Assembly (NCBI RefSeq): GCF_020520425.1
Contig: NC_079487.1
Span: forward strand, 52,056,719 to 52,120,718
Length of the DNA stretch: 64,000 bases
Source of the DNA: Spinacia oleracea
Lineage: Eukaryota > Streptophyta > Magnoliopsida > Caryophyllales > Amaranthaceae
Reading direction: 5' to 3'
The notes beneath the pieces are model-generated. The model ran no database searches, was not told where the DNA came from, and saw only the letters and a list, made by a program, of their open reading frames with translations. Shown here piece by piece: positions 22,838-35,500 of the stretch. The translations under genes and the position numbers were made by a program. Every line of letters begins with the position of its first letter. The stretch's first letter is position 1.

Positions 22838-25800
22838 TCAGTCACGACAAAAGTGCTTACCTATCAGCAGATTGAGAACATCCGCTTCTGATTATAAAGA
22901 TGGTCACAAACATGATTGATTAATTCTTACCAAGATATATACAGGCTCTAATAGGCAAACCGTGCACCTGCAGGAAACAAACTAACATAAGCTAAGGGAT
23001 AAGAATTCAAATTCAGGAATTTCAATTGCACTATTATGTGTGAGAGAGATAATTGGAATATGTAACCTACAATTGAAATTTTTAACTTCATTAGTACTCT
23101 GTTAGTGAGATACAAAATCCAATTGATATCTTAATTGTCAAATTTAGTTAACTTTGAAGTAAAGGTGGTGTTGTTCTCCCCAATTTCGATTTCTTAATCA
23201 AATGGATTTCTCTCTTCTCAAACTGATCTTCGTCTAGTTATCACTTCATCGTCGCGACGCCGACAATAAAACTGGTTCTAGGTGCGCTCAACTTTTTCGG
23301 AGCTTGGAGATGAAGGAAATGAAAACAATGAAGATGATGTGCTAGTGCTACTATACTCGACCTTGAATCTATCAAGCTTCAAGGTTTAATGGAGGATTTT
23401 CTTCCAGGAGAGAATTATGGAACAGAAAAAGAGAGTGGGGCGGGGATTTGTAAATAACAAGGGTTAGGTTGCCTAACTTGAAATTCCATGGATTACAAAT
23501 CCAAACTCTGTTGGTTCCAAAAATATGGAATTGGGCCAATAACAGAAGTTGAAATCAAATTCCTATTCCCAAAGACCCAAACATAGCAATTAGTGGTGTT
23601 CAAGCGTCACTAAGGAATGAGACCCAGACCCTACAACTGGCCAATACTCATGAATAAAGTTCGCAATAAATTTATGAAGCTGTTTTGTGTGCGCAACAGA
23701 TTTTCGTGCAAGTTATTGCAACCTGTTGCTGGCTTTATTTTCTTCTGTTTATATTTGCTTGGAAAGATTTTAGAAGCTATTTTACAAAAATTCAAGTTTC
23801 AAATGCCATATCAATGACTTAATACCATGATACTGATATGAAATCCGCACTTGAAACTCCAGTTCTATTTCAACACATTGACTACTATGACTCACATTAA
23901 GCAAAAGAAGAGAAGGGAAAGGAGTACAGAAACTGAAACATGTTTTGCAGACTAATCTACCAAAGATCTTTAAATAAGTCAGCAGAAAATCAACGTTCTA
24001 ACTTTTTCCTCTTCTTTTCTTTTTTGCAACAAATAGATGCAACTGATATCAGTGTCTACATGACTACAAATCCAAAATATGTTTTGTGGCATGAAATTTT
24101 TTGTATAGAGTATCATGCCCTACATTTTGTGGCATAACAGTTTTTGATACCTAGAATCCCAGTTCTAAATCTTACCCATGTATTGTGTCCAGTTGACATT
24201 GGTTAGCAGCACAATTAATTTCTAAAAAATAGGATTCATAAGCAATCACACTTCTGTTAGATTTAAAAGCAGGTTAACATCATCAAATGGATCATGCAAC
24301 GAAACATATTTCCAAATGAAATAAGGATTTAATTAAGAGAAAATTGTTCAAGTTTCAATCATGTAGTAGTTCCAAATGAAATGTTAAACGCGGTGTGGAC
24401 CACAAACCCACTGGAAATTGATGAATGAGAGACTATATACAAAGACTTACTTTATATTTTCTGTCCCATCTACAGAAATCTTCATTGGATCAAATATTCA
24501 ACAACTAACATTGTCTAGAAAACCCAAGGCACCTATGTTCAAAATGTGATTGAAAGATTTTATTCTCCAGTAACATTTACCTTGATTTTATTCTCTTAAA
24601 TATCAGCAACCAGAATTAAATCTATAGATAATTAGATATAGTTGAATTTGTTTAATTTCTTGTCAAGGATTTTTGAGGTAATGCAGAAAGAGGAATTGCA
24701 CTGGATACTAGTACGTGATGTTACTGAATACACCGAAAATTTTCCTTTGGACGATAGTAAAACAAAACGAACTATTGTCAAAAAAAAAAATTACTGTCAA
24801 AATAAAGGAACAAAAGGCCACGTATTTCGAGAGGTATGTCCAGGACAGTTCCACTGAAAGTATTTTTCTTAAAAGCCTCTTCCAATTGGGGAAAAGCACT
24901 TAATTATTATTTTTTACTTTCTTTCTCTTTCAAAAGACAACCAACAGTTGCATTTTGTCTTTGCATATAATTAACAGGTAATATATGTTGTTACTTCTGA
25001 ATCTTTATTTTGACAACTAGTTAGGAGTGCAAAGTGGTAAGGGACTTTTCTACAAGGATGAGTAACTAGCATTAAGAACAAGGTAAAGGAACTCTATGAG
25101 AGGTTTTATTAAGTAATCCTGCCTAAAAGCTCCTCCAACTTCAATGAAATTAGTTATTTAGTTATATATCAGAAGTTCAATCAAGTCTAGTCTTTTACAC
25201 CTGTTGTGGCCTCTACACATAGGAATAGCTGCTTAACCGTCAAAGTGTCAAACAAGAAAAGACAAGCTGTAAAAGACCCAGGAGGCCAGGAGCGAGAGCT
25301 AAAGGTGAAAGCAAGGGTCAGTTTATAAATGGGAGATCAAAGAGGATAGAGAATGTCAAAACAGACGATGCACTAATATGTAAAGGAGCTTCAAAAGTAT
25401 TTGGGATACATACTTCTCTGTTCCCCTAGTATTGTCAAAAATATATGTTTTCCCCAATTCCCAGAACTAATTGTGAGTTTATATTAGTGTTCTTTCAACG
25501 CAAAATTGTTCACGACATTCCAAACGTAAATTTCATTGTAGAGTTTACAAATGCAAAAGACTGCGTATAAAAAAAAAGTCGGGGGATTCTTACAAATTTA
25601 AAATTACTCAGATATATAACATGAAATTTGATTCAAGGAAAAGCAAAAAAAAGTTACGAGACAATATTTCCCACTGTTAAGGGGTTTACAGGGACACCAC
25701 ATTCAAACAAGCGAGCTGTTCCAAAAGTACTTGCATGCATAACATGAAGTATATAGTAAGTGTCACCAATGCGCTCATATTGCAGAAAAGCATTATAATT

Positions 25801-26013
25801 CAAGTAATCAAATGTCACAAAGTAAAACTCTTAAAAATGCAGGAAATATTTTATTAAACTAAAGTAGCAAGAAATACCTTGAGACTGACTCTTCAATCCT
25901 TTAAAGTAAGCAATGAAAACTTCCTTGCCAACACCTCTATGTAATCAGACATGGTCAAATTATTTCCGCTTGAGAATGAATCAATTGGCCACGTCATTGG
26001 AACTACCAAATTC
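22838..26013 (-). pseudogene. Unidentified minus-strand gene fragment, probably frameshifted
   Basis: Four exon-like blocks in order with compatible phases: 26013-25878 (strong pyrimidine-tract acceptor, donor 'CAAG|GTATTT'), 25829-25690 (donor 'CCCT|GTAAAC'), 22967-22931 (acceptor 'CCTGCAG', donor 'CTTG|GTAAGA') and 22887-22838 (stop TGA). The second block reads cleanly as coding sequence, with 'LQYERIGDTYYILHVMHAS'. The first block reads well in one frame to about 25925 and in another after it, consistent with one lost base near 'ATAGAGGTG'. I do not recognise the protein. An upstream start is missing, and exons may be missed in the 2.7-kb gap. The first block could instead be a distal exon of the helicase gene (see findings). 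Confidence 0.35.
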
Positions 26014-26099
26014 CTACAGTGAGAGAAACGAAAACCATAATCGCTATCTAATAAACATATAAAATGAAACCAACAAAAAATGAAATAGTACCAGAGAAG

Positions 26100-26640
26100 C
26101 AATTAAACAGTGTGGACAAGTTGTCCTCTGGCGGCAGGAAGATTAAAATTAGCCCAGTTTCTTTCAGTTCCCCCCAGTGAATAACTCTTAAAATCCCTTG
26201 CTGCCTTAGCCCACAAAGATGCTAGATACGTACCTCTACCCAAAGAGAATCACTAATATGCACGGTTCATGAGAAATCACACGCATTTTGTTCTAACAAC
26301 AAGCTCCACAAAAAACTCCATATTAAAAGCATTACACCACATCTTTTTCTCCTTTATCCTTCGAAAGCCCACAAAACAAAGCAGCAGAAACTCTAAAATA
26401 GTACGAGGGAAAACATGATACTCCTCATAGACATCAGAAAGCATCTTCTAAATGTCACCTGCCAACTGACAATAAAGGAAGACACACTTTTGACCCAACA
26501 TGCAGATACCCGGCAACATCCCTATCCGAGCCTTCTCCTTTTAGCATATCATTAGTGTTGACTCTACCGAACGCCAAGGTCACACAAAAGCTCTCACCTT
26601 TTAGAGAAACTCTAGCCTTCCGAGTTCCATATTAATCGGT
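26100..26640 (-). mobile_element. LINE ORF2 3'-end fragment, decayed
   Basis: The minus strand resembles the C-terminal part of plant LINE ORF2. It is collinear with, and similar to, a second fragment at 30790-31290 ('AGCCCACAAA', 'CTTAGCCC' and 'CATGCAGATA/CATGCACATA' blocks occur in the same order). Many stops. No target duplication seen. Confidence 0.45.
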
Positions 26641-28030
26641 CAGCCAAGAAGGGGTTGAGGATTCTAAGAATTCTTTGCATAGCCCACAAAAGTGGTTCTA
26701 CCCACAAAAGTGGCATGGTGCAATGGGTTACTCACGTGTGGCATGATCCGGAGTTCGTTTGGTTAGAGTTGTCGGTCAAATTCTAGAATTTACCCCCGGG
26801 CGGCATGGCCCAATGGGTTTACTCACGGGTAACATGATTTGTGATTTAGGTTTGAGAGTGTGGTCATACTTAGACTAGGACGGCATGGTCCGAAGGGCTT
26901 ATCCCTAACTTTACTCCATTACGCGCAAATTTACAGGCGCTTGTTCTTACCTCTACTTAATATGTCTATTTTTAGACTAGTTAAACTACTTATTATTGTG
27001 AAAATATACATTTTGTTCTTGTTTACTATTTGTCTATTGTCCTGTTTATTTTATTCTATGATTCTTATTGATTATATTTGTTTGATTAACCTTGGACTGG
27101 GAGAGCCGCTAGTAGCTCCAACTGATTGTGGATTGTTGTTCAATACTTCAGGTGAATAACGTTGGGCTTTCTTTGGATCTTGGGCTCGAGTTGCGATGCG
27201 AGTTTAAATGAATTAAGAACTCTAATTGTATAGTTTTTCTTTTCTTCATTTCTTTTGAAATTATTCACATAGTTAAACCATTTTTTTTAATAGTGACATT
27301 CCCAAAAGACGGTTTTTCTGCCGCCGTCCTGTTTAATAAACACTTTTATTTCTTATATTTCTATAGTTAAATTTCTGGGGTGTTACAACCCACTTCCTAG
27401 AATTCACGACTATGTTATTGGGCCGCACTGGCAAATCCATTTGCATTGCAAACAAAAGTGGTTTTGCTTTTGCTGCCTTCTTCACAATCGTGAGCACACA
27501 TGAGATTTGATCCCATGGGAACAAAGGACATTCACGGACACATTCACATTCACACTGTTGGTTGCTGAAACTAGCTGAGAAAAGGAACCTTATTGCATCA
27601 TATTTCGATGCAGGTTTTTTTTTCACTTCTCAATTAACTCTCCTTAGTGTCCTTTCAAACACTTTCACAACTCAATTTTGTGACTTTTGTCATAACAGGA
27701 AAAGTTGGTGAAAAAAACACTTAAGTTTGAAACCCTTGTTCAAAGTGAAGTCCTAGTGCAGCCAGCTTGGCAAACTTAGGTGAGTAATCTTCTCTGAGCT
27801 TGTAAATATTAAGTTGATGAATTTCTTTGTTGTGCAATGCTTCTTTAAGGAAAGTTTTTGACTGGTCCACAAAGGCAAAGATGGCCGAAACATCTTTGAG
27901 GCCTTTATTATCTTTAAGCTAGGCGCTGTTTAATTTTGGTTAAAAAGGTTTCCAGCAATATTAGAAGCATGAGACGGAAAGAAACTTAATTTTGGTCAAC
28001 CGAGTGAGAATGCCTTGGGTAGGAGTAAGG
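26641..28030. other. Mosaic repeat-derived DNA
   Basis: It contains three copies of a 'GGCATGG(T/C)CC(A/G)A(A/T)GGG'-like block (about 26711, 26801 and 26880) and LTR-like sequence near 27360-27400 ('GGGGTGTTACAACCC'). No intact gene. An open frame at 26860-27159 (+) is hydrophobic and low in recognisable features; I do not support it. Confidence 0.35.
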
Positions 28031-28950
28031 GGCCCAATTGACTATATGAGTATATAAGTTAGCACCATTTTGCAACTTGGGTATAAAACTTAGCACACAC
28101 GATATTTGGGTATAAAAGTTAACACATAATGACATATTAGCCTTAATTTTCGCCAGAGCTAGCACGTTCACATGTTTTTCATTTTTAACCCGTTTTTTCT
28201 AATGTTTTTATTCAATAATGTTATCGTCTTTGTTTCACTTATTGATGATTAATCATCTACTTTAACCTATTATGACAACTAAAGGGGGTTATCATGAATT
28301 TGTCCTGTTATTATCAAGAAAGAAATTTTGTTCGCCCCTTTTTTATATATATATCTTTATGTTATACGTAGTATTTGATAATAAGGATTCATAAGTTCGG
28401 TTGAGAATCTTGAGATTTTTAAATGTATTTGGATAATTAGAAAACGAATATACTAAAACTAAGGAGGATTGGGATTTCCATGTTACAATAAATTCATTAA
28501 GATCAATGAAATTAGATTATCTAAACTCAAATGAGTTTTTATAAATGAATTCATATCACATGTATTTATAATAATTGCCTCAAAAAACATGTACTTATTT
28601 ATAATAAGTTTTGTTTAGGATTTGCCAAAATATCAGTATCATTTGGTTGTCATGTATAAACTAATAGTGGTTCTATATATTCCCATGTTCTTGTTTTTTT
28701 GTAAAATAATTAAACTGATAAATAAACAATTGATGTTTCCTTCAAATTTCAAACTCATGTAGAAAAAAAAGTTTTTATTCATGGTAATTTATTAAAAACG
28801 AGGTGAAAAAACAAAAAATAAGCGTATGTGCTAGCTCCGGCGAAAATAAAGGCTAATATAGTAATATGTCATCATGTGTTAACATACCTAAATGTCTATA
28901 CCCAAGTGGCAAAAGGGTGCTAACATATATACCCATATGGTCAATTGGCC
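28031..28950. mobile_element. Non-autonomous DNA transposon with long TIRs (Mutator-like?)
   Basis: The first roughly 140 bp (28031-28172) and the last roughly 120 bp (28832-28950, reverse complement) match over most of their length, sharing 'CAATTGAC', 'GTTAGCACC', 'ACTTGGGTATA' and 'TCGCC(A/G)GAGCTAGCAC' blocks. Length is 920 bp and there is no coding capacity. The 9-bp flanks GGAGTAAGG and TGAGTGAGT agree at 6 of 9 positions, which would fit a decayed 9-bp Mutator duplication. Confidence 0.7.
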
Positions 28951-29522
28951 TGAGTGAGTCCATAGTTAAAAGGTTCCTATAAGACTTTTGCGGACAGCAG
29001 ATTTGGATAAGCTTAATCTGATAAATTGCTAGAGCAGTTACCAACAAGAGCTGTGTCCCTAACATATACACATTATATGTAATACGAATGCAGACTCTCG
29101 TTCTCATTTTTTCCTTCATTGTGAGGTAAATCCTAATTTGTGGTGCAGACTTTGTGGTTTAAGTAGACATCTATACTACTCCTCTTTCTTGGTAGGCCTA
29201 AATGCCTAATGCAAGTCATCTGGTTTGATATTGGTAGCGAAAAGTCAGAAACTTCTGAAGGAGCTTCAGAGGTGTACGTTTCTGTCTCCGGTTTAAGAGC
29301 TTTGGTTGGAGCGTAGAAAAATTATGAGACCGTATAATATTTTATGTTCCCTAGTGGTCTGTGGCGGATTATGTTTCTTCTGTCTATTTTACTTATGGAT
29401 GTCTAGCGTGATTGAATGATGTTAATTTGTTTTTTCTTATTAAATTTAAAAATTACAAGAAGACACAGCCTGATTAACGCCAGCAGAAGCCAAATCCCAT
29501 TGAAACTGTACAAAAGAATAAA
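28951..29522 (+). mobile_element. LINE zf-RVT-like fragment and flanking DNA
   Basis: Around 29085-29330 the + strand reads, with breaks, like the histidine/cysteine zinc-knuckle end of a plant LINE ('HFFLHCEV', 'LWCRLC'). The rest of the interval shows nothing I can name. Confidence 0.3.
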
Positions 29523-32500
29523 CTAGTCTTTATCTGTGGTTCGTTTGAAGATGATGTTATCACGTGGGACACCAATGTTGCCAGAAAGGTGGACATTTAC
29601 ATCGTCTGTTTCTATTCTACGTGGAGGTGATCGCTAGTTCCCTTTAATGTATAGAGCTATGGACCTTCTCTGTGTTACCTCTATATGGAATTCTTTGAGG
29701 AGCTTGAGGCACATGATCCAAAGCGAAAATTGACTAAGATAAACTAATCAATGCATCAGATGATCAGAGTAGCGTAATGTTGTATAAAAGAAAACAAGTT
29801 CAAGATATTCAATTGAACACATACCCTTCTGCACATCTGAACTTGCAGCAGTTAAGGCGCTCCGTTGAGTAAGTTGAAAAGAATGTATTTAGGTGGTTTA
29901 CTAACTTGGGTACCTCAAACCACGGAAGCACATCCCAGACCTTCAAAATTTGCACATAGCTTGCATTTTCCTCAATAATATCGACATTCCATATGACATG
30001 CAGCATCTCATCCACCTTGATGTACTCCAACAACCGAGGAATTAAATCCTTGAAGCTTACATATCTCTCTTGATGTGGTTTGCGGAAACCAGTTGAAATA
30101 TTTGACAACAACAAGAGCACCTCTTTACGGACCGCCACTTTTTCTATTCTTGCCATGGATTGCTGAAAAGTGTTGCTGAAGAAGACCTATAATATATAAA
30201 GTGGTCACTGCTAGTTCGCCAATTTAAGGCAGCATCAAATTAATGAATAACAAGGCAAAACGAGGAAAATAAGCTAAAAGGATAACTTAAAACTTTAGAA
30301 CATATGAATAACAAACATTAACTTTGCTGCACAATCACCAACTCTTTGAAACAATTCATATTCTAGAGTTTCTAGAGTTGTTCAAACTTCAATAGTAGGA
30401 GCAGCAATGAGCTCAAAATTTGACCACCTTCTCCCCTCCCTCCTCCCCCCAACGCTTAGAACTCAAGCTCAAGAGCTTCATGCTGCTGAAAAACATATAG
30501 TTCAAAGTATAAGAGCACGGAGTTCAAAATAAAAGAACATGGAATTCTGATATAGTGAACATGAAGATTGGGATATCATGGATTTGTTCTTTTATTTGTT
30601 CCTTTAGTTTGAATAGCAGATGCAATCGCTCTCTCGTCTGCATGATCTAATTTGCGTCCCCCTCCCCCCGATCCAAAAACGAAAAACAAATGGAAATAGG
30701 AATAAGCTATTTTCCAATATTATAATAAAAATAGAAATTAGGACAAGTTGTTCTCGTAATAGCAAATAAATAAATACATATTAGCCCAATTGCGTTGAAT
30801 TTCCTCCAATGAGCAACTACTGAATTCCCCGCTGCCTTAGCCCCACAGAAACTAAATAAGTTGCCTTATCCCACAGCAAATCAGCACTCTGAGCGATTCC
30901 TTTTAAAATTCGTGCATTCTTTTTTGAACACAAACACCATATAATCACCACTGTAGCATTCCGCCACAAAATCTTCTTCTCCTTTTCCCTTCCAAAGCCC
31001 ACAAATCGGACTTGAAACAGATGCATAACAGTTAGTGGGATAACCTGTTACTCCCCGTACCCACACCCTCATGCAGAGCAAAATGCCTCGTGCAAATATT
31101 ACTTGACATCCCATAGTGAAAGAAAAAGACATGTGAGCACGACTCAATATTGGCACAACACAACATGCACATATCCAGCGAGATAGCCATGCCTGGTCAT
31201 CTTCTTTGGAGGATTTCATATTTTTTGATTCTCCCTAACGCTTAGGTGAAAACTAATCCTCTCGCCTTAAGAGGAACTTTGGCCTTCTAAATCAACCTAT
31301 GATCGGGGGGGGGGGGGGGGGGGGGGGGTGTTTAAGAGACGGCGAAGAAAGGCAGAGCAACAAGACTTGCAAATTTGCAATAAATAGCGCCCGTTGTATC
31401 CTACATCCACTTCCTAGAATCCTCTCACTGCAATAATTGAGTTGACATAACCTCAAATGTCATAATGAGCTGGTCTATTTCTTTAACATAAGGATGCCTG
31501 TTTAAACGAAGATGCCAAACATTGCTAATGTGGAATGCATAAATAGGAGCTTCATCTAAGTGGACAGATTATACAATTGAGGGCAATATACAGCAAACGG
31601 ATGTTCCCCTCTCCAAACATCCAAAATCTAATATAGTTACCATACCCTACTTTGAAACTGTGTAATGACAAGAAGGAATTGTATTTCAGAAATGATTTTC
31701 CAAGGGAAAGCATAAGTTACTGACACAAAACACTGTGCATCCTACCTATTTCCGAGTAACCCATACTTATTCCGTATTACACATTTACACAATACACAAT
31801 GACTGAGGTTTAACCGTTTAAGAGGAAAATGCGATAGCCACTTACCCACAAGAGCAACATTCTTTATCACCAACCTACCCTACTTCCTCTTTCTGCCAAC
31901 ACAGTGAATCCCACTTCACAAATGATATCGTCTCTTGCAACTAGCTCTACAAGACAAAATGTCCCAAAAAGTTTCTCTATTTTTTCGCAATAGCGACTGG
32001 GATCTTTGAAAGTGAGAGGTAATAAAGAGAATGCCTGATAAGCATGAATACAAACACGTGATTCTTCCTCCCATGCTCCCAAAGAAAAATATACCATCTT
32101 ACAACCATCAAGCCTAGTCCTCAATTTTTTTTTGAACTTTCTACTTTCCATTTGGGGTCGTTTTTATTTGATGTACCCACTTCTACTTTATTCTATGTTT
32201 GGCATATTTACCATCTTATCCCCTTCATCCGAGAATAATTACACCTTTCCACGTTTTTCTTACATCCGCCTATATTTTTACTAATGTCTCGTACTTTATT
32301 CATACTTTTCTTACACTTACTCACCTCTCCTAAAAAGAAATCTTTAGTAAATGGGAAAACGGATAGAGTACTAGCAACTCTAGAGATAATAGGTTCCCAG
32401 AAAATCTCCAAGCGTAGATTACCACCAAGGGACACACCCTAAACCCCACCCAAAGCTGACCAGAAAATTCATGGTTTTGACCAAAAAATTTGACCTAAAT

Positions 32501-35500
32501 CCCGATTTTATCCGAACTCCAACAACCCCAAAAACAAAGTGTCAAACCTAACCAAACCCGTTTTTCACCCAACTTAGCAAAAATCATTGTGTTTTAGTAA
32601 TAAAATGAGATTATAAGGACTTTTCTGCATAATAAGCCTTTAGTCGCAACTATTGTTGGGTGTAACATTAGTTTGATAATTTGGTTGGATACTGATTTAT
32701 TGTTGAATTTATTCCCTAATAAACTTGTTTGTTATTTGTACGCATATTTTGTACTATATGTGTTCTTCGCTACCACTTTCTTTTTTGCACAGTTTCAATG
32801 CACACATCATATCGTTATTATGAAAAACTAAAAAAAAAAAAAATATTATCTCCGTTGCTGAATACTTGCATCATTTTAACTTTGATACTAATCACTTATC
32901 TTACTTTGACCAAATTTTCTACTAATATACTCCCTCCTTTAATCGTCACACTTTCCATTTACATTTGTCGCAATTTAATTGTCACATATCCTTTTATGGC
33001 ATGGACCCATTAATATTTTATTACCTCTCTCTTTCCACTACCCAAAATTATGACCCCATATCCTCTCACATTCAAATAAAATATTATTCTACTATCCCCC
33101 ACCATACCTACTTCTCTATTAAACTATAGTAGGTACGCCTACAATAACTTTATCGCACAAAACTCCGTGAAAAGCTTAATGTGACTATTAAATTGAGACA
33201 GAGGGAGTATAAAAATAAATACTCCGTCCCAGATTACTTGTTACATTTTCCTTTTTCGTCCGTCCCAGATTAGTTGTTACACTTCTAAATTAGGAATGAC
33301 TCCAATTATTATATTGTCTCTCTCTTCCCACTAATTTTTTTTGTCCCCACACCCTCTCTCGTTCAATTCAACCACTAACTCCTATCACATCTACTTTTTC
33401 AATAAAACAATCACTTATCACCTAAGACTTTGTGCAAAGGTAAGTGTAAGTTGTAACGAGTAATTTGGGACGGAGGGAGTATTATTATGTAAAATGTTAT
33501 AGTTTGTCTCGATGTATATTTTAAACATATCAACTTTTTATAATTTTTACTAATTCATAATTATTGATGGTCAAAGTTATGCGCTAGCAAACGTAAAAGT
33601 CAAAAATAGTGTTAACTATTTTGAAGCGGAAGAAGTAATATTTCAAACTCCACATCCAGCAAATTCTTCAAGATCTCTCATGAGTATGTTTTTGGTTATA
33701 TAAATCAATCAATGTGTACTAATGGTAAAAAATTATCTATGTTTAATAAAATATTCTAAATAGGAAAAAAAAAAAGAGAGGAGGTAGTAATGTAATATAT
33801 TCTATTGAGATATGTTTATTTTATATATATAGAGTGAGGTTCCAACGAGAATCTTCTTATAGTGTTCACTAATAAATGTAAGTATAATAGGTGTTATAAA
33901 AATATTTAAGTCGTTGGGCCATGGAGAAGCATTGCTCCGACCCGGCCTATTTGACAAGTCTACTGATATCCCAAATTCTATAAGGTATCTATACGGCTAA
34001 ACCTAAGTACTCGGGCACAGCTATTCGTTTCACCTCAGCTCAAGAACCCGTGTCGAATCATCGATACTTTGACATAGGCAGGACACTGCGATATTTCATT
34101 TTGGGCCAAAATCATGGACAATTTTCACAAAATAGCAGAGTAAAACTCTTAGATACGTAACTGTATCACACACGAGTACTCAAGTTAGAGTAACGTAGGA
34201 TAATCATTCCCATAAAATGCAGGAAGTGGAAGCTCATTCCATATAATAAATTGAGTAAATTTTACCGTAATACAAATTCCAAAAGTGATCCATATAAAAA
34301 ATAGCTCCATCAATTTCAGACACTACAAAGTGAAACTACAACCGTATAATCTCTAGAGAGTTTTAGGAAATTAAAAGTGCAAGGAATTTCGGCAAATTGG
34401 CTTACTCAAGGTGTAAAGTGAATCAATCTGTGATGATTTATGTTCAGAATACAAGGGACTGAGGGTTTTGTAAACTAAAGTTTAACCCACGTGATACGAA
34501 AATAAACTACACGACTGATACGCAAGGGAACATACCTTCCACCTAGATCTTCTGAATAACAATGAATTCACATGAAGCAATCCATCAGGCTGGCCAAGCT
34601 CCAGCAAGGCAAAAGCAATAGCACAAGCCAAACCGTCATCTTCTTCAGCATCAAAGAAACATCCACGGGTTTTGGCATCAATAACTAATTTCTGCCAAAC
34701 TGACTCACTATAGAGCAAAGTTTCTCCACTCCCAATTACCCAAAGGCAATATCTGTAACAGTAAAAGGGAACGCCAAACTCAAACTTCTAATTCACATGT
34801 AATGGGACAACAGTCAAATTTAACACTGAAGAGATAGTACCTTGCTCTTGTCAAAGCCACATTAGTTCTTCGGCAATCAGAAAGAAACCCCACTGATCCA
34901 TTCCCATTGCATCTGACAGTGGAGATTAGAATCACATCCTCCTCACCACCCTGAAAACCATCAACAGAGCGAACATTTACAGTAAATCCAACATTTTCCC
35001 CTATGATTTTTGTGTCTCGGATCTTCTGTTCAATTGCATTGACTTGAGCTTTGTACGGAGATACAATGCCAATGGTAATCCTTTGTTTTGAGGCACTCAC
35101 GTCTGCAGTTGGGTAAAATGGATATGATAATCCAACACTCATCACCAGTATACAAAAGGCAGATAATAGAGAGTTAAGAAAAAGTACAAGCTATGTTACT
35201 CGGATTCAGGTACTATTCCGGACACAGATACATGTCAAGGTATCAGATTAAGATATTTGTGGGGAAAAATCCATGTTTTTGGTCCAACATGTCAGGGTGT
35301 CGAAGATCCGATAAGGGGACTTGGGTAAAACGCGGGTTGGTAGCATAATGTACAAAGGAAGTCACTGTAAGCTGTGCGAACATGACATTAAAAGAAACAA
35401 GCATAACAATGAAGTACCTCGAGAAAGTCTGCATAGAATTTCACAAATTACAGCTACTTCTATCATATTTTTTATGCTGTGCCCATCATCTGACATTTCT

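Noticed and set aside
31867..32151. 94-codon minus-strand frame in helicase intron 6
   Set aside because: Protein-like in composition, but no splice-supported neighbours and no family I recognise.
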